Positions 7,387-14,227 of a DNA stretch of 14,664 nucleotides are shown in pieces. Origin of the DNA: Russula earlei (Eukaryota; Basidiomycota; Agaricomycetes; Russulales; Russulaceae); contig JAGFNK010001120.1 of NCBI GenBank assembly GCA_025769875.1, positions 1 to 14,664 on the forward strand. Direction: 5' to 3'. A program made the position numbers and the translations under genes. Below the pieces are notes generated by a model. It did no database searches. It was not told the DNA's origin and saw nothing but the letters and a program-made list of their open reading frames with translations. The first letter of the stretch is position 1. Each line of letters opens with the position of its first letter.

Positions 7387-8027
7387 CCGCGCGCGTTGCG
7401 GTCGCGGTCCGCGCGTGTGTCGTAGTCGTCGGGGTCGGGGTCAGGGCTCGGGGGTCGTATTCCGCGGCCTCCCATTCCGGGGAATGAGGCGCGAGTGGGG
7501 GGTTGTGCCGTTCCAGATGAGGCGGGTTGTGGTTGGACCGGTTCGGGGTCGGTGGCGGCGACGAAAACGTTCGTTGTTGTCGTCGGTTCGAGCTCCATTG
7601 GAGCGTGGGTGATGGGGGTCGGTCCAGGCGCTGGGGCGTGACTAGAAGTTCTCGACCTAGGGACAGGTGTTCCTGAGGCTGTCAGTGTAGTGATGTTAAT
7701 GCCTCGGAGGGGGCTTTGTTGGAGTTTGAAGGCCGGTCGGGCGACGCGCGTCGCCTCCCATGTGTCTCCGCGCCGTTCGATTTCGAACCAGAGGCCGTAG
7801 AGGTGGCCTAGGGCCACTTTGGCACCCATCCAGTTGGCATAGTAGCCGGTCCATGGCACACTGTCTTTCTGTATAGTGTAAAATTCGACACCATCATCGA
7901 ACATGGTTATACTGGGAACATTCTTCTCTTGGTCAGGCAATAGTTCAAAGGGGCATTTGAGGGCAGCCAGTCCTTCCATGGTTGGGGTTTGATACCCCTT
8001 GGTCTTCCAGTCTCGAGTTGTAGTCAT
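7350..8027 (-). CDS. Gag N-terminal segment
   Basis: 225 codons from ATG 8027, 76 nt inside the 5' LTR. Residues 1-95 look folded (several Trp and Tyr, WTGYYANWMGAKVALGHLYG), and residues 105-215 are a Pro/Ser/Thr/Arg-rich linker. I do not recognise the first domain from a named family. Its position suggests a matrix-like or particle-organising role. The terminal GNSP-stop is a frame artefact, since GIPPDFFNGDR, a normal capsid entry, follows in the next frame. Confidence 0.8.
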   Translation of the reverse strand: MTTTRDWKTKGYQTPTMEGLAALKCPFELLPDQEKNVPSITMFDDGVEFYTIQKDSVPWTGYYANWMGAKVALGHLYGLWFEIERRGDTWEATRVARPAFKLQQSPLRGINITTLTASGTPVPRSRTSSHAPAPGPTPITHAPMELEPTTTTNVFVAATDPEPVQPQPASSGTAQPPTRASFPGMGGRGIRPPSPDPDPDDYDTRADRDRNARGPDNWKTRGNSP

Positions 8028-8103
8028 GTTGGAAGAAATCGATATATTCTGTTGGTGAGCGTGCGGTTTGGGGTCAAGGGTTCGAGTGGTAAGCTTGTTC
8101 TAA
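8028..8103 (-). other. Leader between 5' LTR and gag
   Basis: A short 76-nt untranslated leader that contains the primer-binding site next to the LTR. No TGG-starting tRNA-complementary stretch follows the LTR end; the first bases read TTAGAACAAGCTTACC. Confidence 0.8.
8091..8101 (-). promoter_or_regulatory. Self-priming primer-binding site
   Basis: AGAACAAGCTT, 2 nt inside the 5' LTR, is perfectly complementary to AAGCTTGTTCT at 8376-8366 in the LTR (12 nt if the next base pair is included). The latter begins 33-34 nt after the start of the TATA box, where transcription is expected to begin. This matches the Tf1/sushi mechanism, in which the first 11 nt of the mRNA fold back to the PBS and are cleaved to give the primer. 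Confidence 0.75.
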
Positions 8104-8362
8104 TGTCACCGACTGGGGGGCGGTGTCGCTGACAAATACGTTCACGCGCGAGACGAGCGTAAGAGAGTCGAGCGAGACGACTAGTTCTCGCGAAAGTCGG
8201 GGGATCTCGGTGACAACACAGCAAGAGCTAGTGTGTACCGCGGAGAGGAGATATGACAAGAAGGTCTTCGCGTTCGGAGACTTAGAGAGAGAGGTATTTC
8301 CGAGTCGATTGCTTGATTTCCTGCAAGCCTACAGTCCGAAGCTAGAACCCAGTGATATTCAC

Positions 8363-8391
8363 AAGAGAACAAGCTTAGGGCTTGTTCTCTT
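8363..8391 (-). repeat. Hairpin spanning the predicted transcription start
   Basis: Perfect 12-bp inverted repeat with a 5-nt loop. The downstream arm is the predicted self-primer at the 5' end of the RNA; the upstream arm lies in U3 and is therefore present only in the 3' copy of the transcript. Confidence 0.75.
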
Positions 8392-8402
8392 CTACAGACA
8401 GG

Positions 8403-8410
8403 TTTATATA
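8403..8410 (-). promoter_or_regulatory. TATA box of the LTR promoter
   Basis: TATATAAA on the minus strand in the 5' LTR, conserved in the other copy. The distance to the predicted transcript start at 8377/8376 is about 33 nt, the normal spacing for RNA polymerase II. Confidence 0.75.
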
Positions 8411-8594
8411 GACATTGTATCCTATATCAAATAGTAGACACAAGGTAGTGGTGAGGCGATCGGAACTAGAACACGCTGGAAAGTACTGGTACATGCGAGG
8501 CAAAGCGAGTCATCAAATGCGCGGGAATCGTGAGGCTTGTCCGGGTAGGCTTGTCCGGTTGCCGGTCCGGTCCGAAGAGCCGGTACTTGTGACA

Positions 8595-8599
8595 CAAGC
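8595..8599. repeat. Target-site duplication, right copy (CAAGC)
   Basis: Identical to 1182-1186 and directly adjoining the LTR end. Confidence 0.93.
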
Positions 8600-9111
8600 C
8601 CTAATCATAAGTTGCTACAAGTCATCAGTCCTAAAAATGGTAAATAAATCCTAACACAGATAATATAAATTTCCTGTTACAAGATGATGAATAGTGATAT
8701 AATGTTGACATAAATTTACACTCATTATAACAAGGTGAAGCAAGAGTTACTGAGGTTTGTGAGCTTCAAGTAAACTATGCCAAAGGCACAGAGAAGAAAT
8801 ATTATCATTTTGTAACAAGAATTTTATATAAACCAAACTTTTCCCTTGAAAATTGCAACATGAGATTGCCTCTTGTTGTATGTTGCATTTTTGTTAAGTT
8901 ATTTTCCAACAAGTGTTTTTATGACAATCACTTTAGTTTTTATGCTACAACTGAAGTAAGTACTACAATTGTATCACATCTTACTTAACAGGCATTATTT
9001 AAGGCTATTATCTTATCTTGTTTGAATCTATTTGTCAATCACGTCACGTGTAACAATCCATTTTAGAATAAAGATATTTAAGTGAACATGTGACCCCCGA
9101 CATCAAATATT
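8600..9111. other. AT-rich flank, continuation of the target DNA
   Basis: No open frame of useful length. Composition matches 1-1181. An intron-like string (GTAAGT at 8956 to TTACTTAACAG at 8991, 36 nt) and an 8-bp inverted repeat (8854-8861 / 8880-8887) are visible but have no supporting gene. CACGTG occurs at about 9045-9050. Confidence 0.5.
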
Positions 9112-9336
9112 TTGATTTTAGCCAACTCAACAACTGCCTTAAATGATCCAGAAATGATCCCCGATCTCCACGACACCATTATGATTAACCACCAGCGTAG
9201 TACACTGGATGTTATTTCAATGATCATTGAAACCATCAAACCTTCAAACGCTTTAAAGACTGGCGATGATCGTCGGAACAACGATTGTCAGCTGTCAGCG
9301 GTGGAGATCACACCACGGAATTACACATTGAATTAA
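9112..9336 (+). CDS. Hypothetical small ORF (74 codons), doubtful
   Basis: An open frame starting near 9112 and ending before an AT-rich stretch. The peptide (STTALNDPEMIPDLHDTIM and so on) shows no motif I recognise, and the opposite strand is open over about the same length, so strand and reality are uncertain. It could be a fragment of an old gene or chance. Confidence 0.2.
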   Translation: MILANSTTALNDPEMIPDLHDTIMINHQRSTLDVISMIIETIKPSNALKTGDDRRNNDCQLSAVEITPRNYTLN

Positions 9337-9500
9337 AATAAAATGCGTACTAAGATATCGCTTTATTTTCATTGGTTTCGATTACTCGTCCACTTATAAG
9401 AGGGCAAAATCGATAGCACAGCAGAAACTACAAAGCAATATATATATACACGGCGGATCACGATGCAAATCCGAACAGTCGGTGATAGAATATAGTAGAG

Positions 9501-9656
9501 ATGATTCGGTGGCGTGACGAGGGATATAACTACGCAGAGGTTGAGATTGTTTCGTTTCATGAAACCGAAGGTACGAACCAGGCATCAAAGACCCAAGAAT
9601 ACATTGATGCGGACGCCTTTGACAGATTCTGTATCTGGAAAGCCGAATCGAAATGA
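9501..9656 (+). CDS. Hypothetical 51-codon ORF or gene remnant, doubtful
   Basis: Frame from ATG 9501 to TGA 9654-9656. The composition is protein-like (WRDEGYNYAEVEIVSFHE, then YIDADAFDRFCIWKAESK), unlike the low-complexity frames around it. In-frame stops lie just upstream, so it would be a short protein or the tail of a broken one. A GTACGA...TTGACAG intron of about 55 nt is also possible inside it. No function assigned. The rest of 9337-9815 holds nothing convincing besides a short TA repeat near 9440. Confidence 0.25.
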   Translation: MIRWRDEGYNYAEVEIVSFHETEGTNQASKTQEYIDADAFDRFCIWKAESK

Positions 9657-9815
9657 TTTACAAGGTGGCGAATGCGAAGGGTGTCATAAATTGCGCTTCC
9701 TCCCGTAACTGCAGTGCTGCTTGATGATGCTGAGGTGGTGAGATCGAGTCGAACGGCGACCAGGTGTAGGTGATCACGGAACAGCGCAGATTAGAAGAAG
9801 CATAAACAACAAAGG

Positions 9816-10591
9816 CTAGTATCGGCGCGGACAATGAGTGACCGGGGCATTAGGCAGAGATTGGGGCTGTAGGTGGTTAGTAGCAGGGTCGATCATCTCA
9901 ATAGCGCCACACTGCTCGCAGTGGCTCCACATTGAACGTTGTCCAAGCGCACCAGCGGCACAGGCCACGCGTAGTTTTTGGAATCTGGGTGCAATGCCTG
10001 CAGTGCACGCCAACATTGCCAAGTGGGGAGAAGACAAGATTAACCGATTAGCACAAGTCCAACAATCGATAACCAGAGCAACCAGAGGAAAAGGGGGGGG
10101 GGTGAACTGACCCACGATGGAGAAAACTGTTTTTTCGTTCCAGCAGACCGACGGACTTGCGCGATGTCGAGGTCGAGTATGTTGCAAAGTTATGCGAGTC
10201 GGTGTCGACAGAGCCGTCCGAAGCAAAAAACGGATTGGGTAAAAGTTAAACGAGGGATAGGTGGGGCTAATGCGCATCAAGCCGAGTTGAAACAATGACA
10301 TGAGTACACACCGTCATCGTAATCTGAACTGCTGGTTGTGCTGGCACCGGAGTCTAAGCGTACATGATGCTGCTCAGAAATGATAGGCTCAAGAGGAGAT
10401 ACGTCCGACAGTGCATCAGACATATCAACGTCCGTATCTGTTTTCGTAAGAGGGAAGGGCACGAGACGCAGTTGTTTCGACTGATGATATAAGCGTCAAT
10501 CCCGACGCGTCACGACGACGCCCTTGGAAGAACGTACAGTGCGGTCAGACTCGCTAACGATGTCATTGTCCAGCTTCCTCTTTAAAGTCAT
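9816..10591 (-). CDS. Uncharacterised conserved basidiomycete protein with C-terminal CxxC (4 exons)
   Basis: My model: exon 1 10591-10538 (MTLKRKLDNDIVSESDRT), intron 57 nt (GTACGT...ATCAG), exon 2 10480-10308, a short intron of about 41 nt to 10267, exon 3 10266-10112, intron 10111-9998, exon 4 9997-9816 ending TAG. The protein begins with a KRK basic patch and SKQLRLVPFP, has an acidic and Ser-rich middle, a DGSVDTDSHNF segment, and ends QIPKLRVAC-like then MWSHCEQCGAIEMID with C-x2-C. I recall similar hypothetical proteins from Agaricomycetes but no function. Two homopolymers carry frame breaks: an A6 run (10225-10230, one base short) and a T5 run (9975-9979, one extra). The exact exon 2 end is uncertain. 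It may be nuclear, judging only from the basic start. Confidence 0.6.
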
Positions 10592-11133
10592 TGTGTGAGA
10601 GGAGGGATAACAAATGGGGGGACGATGTATGTGAGGGTGTGAGGGCCTCTGACAAGGCAAGGACGGTCGATATCCTAAAGATGTACCCATTCTTATAACA
10701 TACATGTTTGTCGTATTTGCTGACATTATCGCGGGGTTTTAATAGAAGGGAATCAGTAAATTTCCCAATATGTCAAGGATTATATTCTGAAGCCAATTGG
10801 GTGATTCCCATCTGTCGAAGGAGTGAACCAAATTCTCCATATACGGCAGTAAGGGGGGTCGAAAATGGGGTTTGGTGTTTGCCGGAATGAAATTGGAAGA
10901 GCGACGTGATGGTTTGTCACGGAGCCCAGACTTTTGTGGTTCTTATCGTCACGATCCCAATCGTCACCGCCCCCCCCCCTTCTTATCTCCGGGTCCCGGT
11001 CTGTGGCGCTGCAGAGCAACATGTGCTCGTGTTGGTGGTGGTCGGGTCGGGTCGGGTGACCTGACGTGCCTCTGTCACCGTTGTTCCACTGCCAACAGGT
11101 CCCCCCCCAGCTTCTTTATCCTCTCCCTCCCTA
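10592..11133. other. Intergenic region between divergent genes
   Basis: Probably holds both promoters, since the neighbours start at 10591 (minus) and 11134 (plus). Visible items are a run of ten C (10970-10979), three tandem GGTCG units near 11040-11057 and a TGACGTG motif just after them. No coding frame stands out. Confidence 0.5.
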
Positions 11134-11926
11134 ATGGCGAACCCTCCTACCCAAATACATCTCCCACCCTTTCTCGCCCCTCTATTCTCCTACATCTCTT
11201 CCTGCCTCCCCCCGCCCGTGCATAACGCCTTGCTCGTCCTCCTCACACACGGACTAGCGTTCTTCGGCGCGCTAATCGGCCTCGGCGCGGCCTTGATTTC
11301 TTCAAAGCCGTCCGATTGGGATGCCCAAAAAGTCATTCCGCCACTTATCACCCTCCTCGCTGCGTACCTAGCGCTCGCCAGCGCGGTACGCACGGCAACG
11401 TGGTTCGTCCGCACCGCCACATGGCTCGTCAAATGGGGCATCGTTGCCGCTGCTACGTCCGTGGCTTTGGCGTGGCTCCTGGGAACAGGGACGGTGGCAG
11501 CGGCGTCGTGCCGAGCCTTATCGCGATGGTTTCGGATGTGCTCAGCGGCCGCGGGCAATGCTGCCGCAAACGCCTCAGGCGGCGGTAGCCAGCGCGCAAG
11601 GTCGCGACCGCAGGCATGGACTCGTTTGACAAGCATTGGGAATGGCAATTTGAGGAGCAGCAGTGGAATGCTGCCGACTCCACGAGCGCACGGACCCAGT
11701 ACAACAGTTCGTTGCGAACGCACTGGATGCCGCAAGTGGTATTGGTTGTCCCTCGCGCGCGGTGCGCTGCAGGGTTATTCTTCTCGCGAACAGACAGGAC
11801 AACATGAAGGTGAATCACACGAGAGACGGCAAGCGCAACAAAATGACCGAACAAATCACGTCCGATGACAACCTTCGTGTGGTTTACTTTTGCAATTTTA
11901 CGACGTTCCGATATTCAGCAATGTAA
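11134..11926 (+). CDS. Small multi-span membrane protein, frame-broken near the C-terminus
   Basis: Start ATG 11134 after a pyrimidine-rich leader. About 162 residues are read cleanly. Hydrophobic helices at about 31-54, 67-86 and 100-122 suggest three membrane spans, with WDAQKVIPPLITLLAAYLAL and RTATWFVRTATWLVKWG between and around them. An Ala/Gly-rich stretch follows. After RPQAW the sequence DSFDKHWEWQFEEQQWN is one frame away (break near 11619, a GG), and DPVQQFVANALDAASGIG another frame further (break near 11694, GG). Both look like lost single G bases. The true stop is not certain; 11926 is the end of the last open frame. I believe it is a conserved fungal protein of unknown function. 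It faces the MPC2-type gene tail to tail, with about 230 nt between that hold nothing recognisable. Confidence 0.6.
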
Positions 11927-12159
11927 AATTAAAGCACTCTTGTGTAGTCCCCATAGGCGCAACTCGCATATATATCTCTTCGAATCCTGTATTCTAAGAG
12001 TTGTCGGTGAGGGGAACGTCTTATATATTTATCTTGTACTTCAAGCGCAAGAGGTACGGGTTCGGGTACTAACACGGTTCGCTCGCTCTAAGCGGTCGCA
12101 ACCGAGCGGTCTCGCCCTTCTGGCCGTATCGATAACTGCGGGGACCCAGCCATCACTTC

Positions 12160-12685
12160 TCAGGTTAGGGGAGGAAAGGGACATGAAACCCACTGAGCGA
12201 TACGCGCTAGCTGCCCGAGGCCACTTGAGCCGACGAAGAAGTTCACCTACATCACGCGATCCATCAGAGCCGAGTCGGGACCGACGGCACGTACACCCAC
12301 CGCAGCGAGCGAATAATTGACAGGAGTAATGACAAAAGAGTAGCGCACCCAGATGAAGCCGGTCGCCGCGAGCGCTGCAGAGGGATGGATATGTTTTTTT
12401 CAATAAATAAAAAAGAAACGGAACAAGGAAGTACGGACCGAGGTTCTGAGATACAAGAGTTTTGTCCGCGGGTCGACTAAGATCCTTCAGCCCCGCGGCG
12501 ACAAGACACCATTTCATGAGCGGAGCCCAGAAAAAGACGTCTTGGGCCCTGTGAGACACAACATCGATAGAGCCGGAACAAGTCAGTTGGCTCTTCAGGT
12601 GAGGACCTCTCGCTGGGCGCACCGGCTGGATGGTTCATGAACGACTGGAATCTAGATGCCGATGCGCTTGCTGCTGCTCCGACAT
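12160..12685 (-). CDS. MPC2: Mitochondrial pyruvate carrier subunit, MPC2-type (4 exons, frame-broken)
   Basis: MPC forms a heterodimer in the inner mitochondrial membrane and imports pyruvate into the matrix. Exons: 12685-12623, 12548-12439, 12374-12301, 12246-12160 (TGA). Introns of 74, 64 and 54 nt begin GTGCGC, GTCCGT and GTGGGT and end CAG, CAG and TAG, and the phases agree. Conserved features are SRFQSFMNHPAG, then VFFWAPLMKWCLVAAGL, DLSRPADK, SQNL, AATGFIWVRYSFVI, PVNYSLAAVNFFVG and a short tail. The length would be about 111 residues, a little short of yeast Mpc2. Two single bases are missing: near 12679 after ATG-TCG, and near 12540 where GGGCCCAAGACG (GPKT) runs one base short into VFFW. 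The second is clear, the first less so. A further compensating pair may lie in the ADK-to-SQN stretch. It could instead be MPC3, a close paralogue. Confidence 0.85.
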
Positions 12686-13029
12686 TTTGGTATCGGGAGG
12701 AGGATAAGGAATGCCTAAGGATGTGTGAAAGTTGACAAGAGAGATAACTTATTCCGACCCCAGCGCACTTTGAGAGGAGAGGTTTGATTTGTCATGTCGG
12801 AGAAGGGAGCCGTGAGATATTAATGCCTAATCTGGAGGGTGCTACATCACTTCCCGAACACATCAAATCAAGTGAGAATACAATTACACTCAAGACATTC
12901 GTTACATACGTACATATCGAGAATACTTTAGCAATTACGATCTGTGGCAAGCGGCTAACCTCATCAGTCAGACATCCCAACAGTGGCCAATTATTCGAGC
13001 AGGAATGTCCACCGTACAGCTATCGGTGG
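12686..13029. other. Intergenic region upstream of MPC2-type gene
   Basis: Lies between the MPC2-type start and the stop of the next minus-strand gene, so it should contain the MPC2-type promoter and the other gene's 3' end. No TATA box or motif is convincing. The long plus-strand frame across it runs antisense into the neighbouring gene's His/Arg tail and is a shadow. Confidence 0.45.
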
Positions 13030-14227
13030 TTAATACCTGTCGTGACTACGATGTCGGTGGCGACGGTGACGATGACGGTGACGGTGACGATGGTGATCTT
13101 CAGGAAGCGAGTAAACTGCCGCTGGCGTACCGGGGAGACTGGCATACCCCCGAGATAGTCGTATCCGTGAGCCGTATGAGCCTGCATATCCACCGTACAT
13201 CGGCATACCCATTCCAACCGAGCTTGTGTACGGAATTCCAGGGAATTGCGCACCCGGCATAGGCATGGCGCCGCCGAGCGGGCTGGGCGGAAGATTCCCG
13301 CCATCATTAACGGGCTCCCCCCACCATACCATATGCACTGCCTGCTATGCACTGCCTGCGTATCCACCAGAACTGGCGTAACCGGAAACGGATATGCATT
13401 AAATGAATTCCGGCGGCTGCGGTGAGAGCCTCCGAAACCCATGCCATATCCGTCATCAAGTTCACGCTCAGTGATTATATTAGTGGCCGTCGCTGCGGCC
13501 TCGTCGCACGCCATCTGTAAGCCATATTGGTCAACCGCGCGACCCGTGTCCTGCCACAGGCTAACGGCTTTGTTAAGGTTAAAGAGGCACGTGAGCGTGA
13601 GAGCTGAAGCAAGAAATCGATCGACCCACCTTCGGCGATGGCAAGTGCTCTCAGGGCTTCGCGTTGCCTTTCATAGTCGCTGTACAGAAACTGGTACACG
13701 TTGGTGCCGTATTTTTACTTGTCGGTATGCCTCGTAGGCGGCAGCTGCACCAATTTCTTGAGGCATCATACGAGTAACTTCACCCTGTGACCTGACATGA
13801 ACAACCGAGCCCGGACGGACAAATCAATACCGTACGAGGCCAGCGTAAGCGCGACGATGCCACATCCTGGCTTCGTGCTTCCCGAAGCCCCCCATCCCCG
13901 ACGAGAGGCGTGAAATAGTGTTATGGTAATAGTCACTATGTGTCGCGCCTGAGTGGTCGTCTACGAATGTTGGTGATGACTCACGGATCAAAGCCCATGG
14001 CATGGGCAGAATAGAAATCTTGTCCTGTCCCTAGATGAGATATAAGTTTCGCGGCCCCATTCCAACGTTGTGGCATGCATACATGAAGGCAGTGGCTGAT
14101 AGGCAGGCAACGGTGGAGCTCCTATTTGAAACTAGACGATTTGAGTTGACGACGAGGATTGCAAGGAGAGTCTACGTACTTGGTGAGTTCCCCAGCCGGG
14201 AGCGTACCGATAGTAGTTGTAAGACAT
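13030..14227 (-). CDS. Conserved hypothetical protein with His/Arg-rich C-terminus (6 exons, frame-broken)
   Basis: Exons: 14227-14180 (MSYNYYRYAPGWGTHQ), 14131-14083, 14030-13985, 13935-13836, 13784-13630, 13567-13030 (TAA). Introns are 48, 52, 49, 51 and 62 nt with donors GTACGT, GTATGC, GTGAGT, GTACGG and GTGGGT; acceptors end TAG, TAG, TAG, CAG and AAG, and all phases fit. Core motifs are DYYHNTISRL, GKHEARMWHRRAYAGL, MPQEIGAAAAYEAYRQ, YERQREALRALAIAE, WQDTGRAVDQYGLQ and EAAAATATNIITERELDDGYG, followed by a Gly/Ser/Tyr-rich part and a tail of alternating His-Arg. I recall the family from Agaricomycetes, without known function. Breaks: one extra A in a run of five (about 13711-13715), one T short near 13386, a 14-bp tandem duplication (13332-13359) and one extra base in a run of six C on the plus strand (13317-13322). 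The Ala-rich helical core may bind a partner; the His tail could bind metal. Both are guesses. Confidence 0.7.
13332..13359. repeat. 14-bp tandem duplication inside exon 6
   Basis: TATGCACTGCCTGC occurs twice without spacer (13332-13345, 13346-13359). Fourteen is not a multiple of three, and the duplication brings an in-frame TAG into the coding strand. Confidence 0.85.

Larger units (their letters stand above)
6315..8027 (-). pseudogene. gag: gag (capsid and nucleocapsid), with two compensating frame changes
   Basis: The first piece (8027-7350) and the last piece (about 7110-6315) share one frame; the middle piece (about 7380-7100) is in another. A +1 change near 7353-7386 (G4 and G5 runs on the plus strand) and a -1 change near 7090-7120 therefore cancel, but the first leads to TGA at 7350. 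Read through, the protein would be about 570 residues: an N-terminal domain, a Pro/Thr-rich linker, a capsid domain, a CCHC knuckle and an acidic tail. Gag forms the particle that packages the RNA. Confidence 0.85.
1187..8594 (-). mobile_element. Full-length Ty3/gypsy chromovirus LTR retrotransposon
   Basis: A 7408-bp element bounded by two near-identical direct LTRs and a 5-bp CAAGC duplication. All genes lie on the minus strand, so the LTR at 8104-8594 is the 5' one. The order is LTR, leader/PBS, gag with CCHC knuckle, protease, reverse transcriptase, RNase H, integrase, chromodomain, ORF3, polypurine tract, LTR. Integrase after RNase H places it in Ty3/gypsy, and the C-terminal chromodomain marks a chromovirus, a group that tends to target heterochromatin. 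The two LTRs differ by four substitutions, all transitions, a 1-bp indel and one small complex change near 8278-8297, so the insertion is fairly young. gag and pol contain single-base frame breaks; ORF3 does not. Confidence 0.97.
8104..8594 (-). repeat. 5' LTR (491 bp)
   Basis: Direct copy of 1187-1670 with TGTCAC/GTGACA ends. On the element's strand U3 comes first (8594 down), then TATA, the start of R near 8377, then R/U5 to 8104. It contains a short tandem repeat of AGGCTTGTCCGG near 8530-8560 in U3. It is 7 bp longer than the other LTR owing to one extra A near 8202 and about 6 bp of AG-rich sequence near 8278-8297. Confidence 0.95.

Noticed and set aside
8071..8103. tRNA primer-binding site or tRNA remnant (GGTTCGAGT lies 16 nt from the LTR, as a T-loop would)
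   Set aside because: The adjoining bases do not end in TGG, and the putative T-stem arms AAGGG and GGTAA do not pair. The self-priming complement explains the site better.
12041..12622. Minus-strand 193-codon single-exon gene
   Set aside because: Only its first part is the MPC2-type exon 2; the rest reads through introns and out of frame.
13050..13100. Minisatellite of GGTGAC/GATGAC units
   Set aside because: It is the codon-level trace of the His-Arg tail of the minus-strand gene and not an independent repeat array.
12784..13158. Plus-strand 124-codon ORF
   Set aside because: Antisense to the His/Arg-rich exon; the Val/Thr-rich end is the mirror of that repeat, with no family-like motif.
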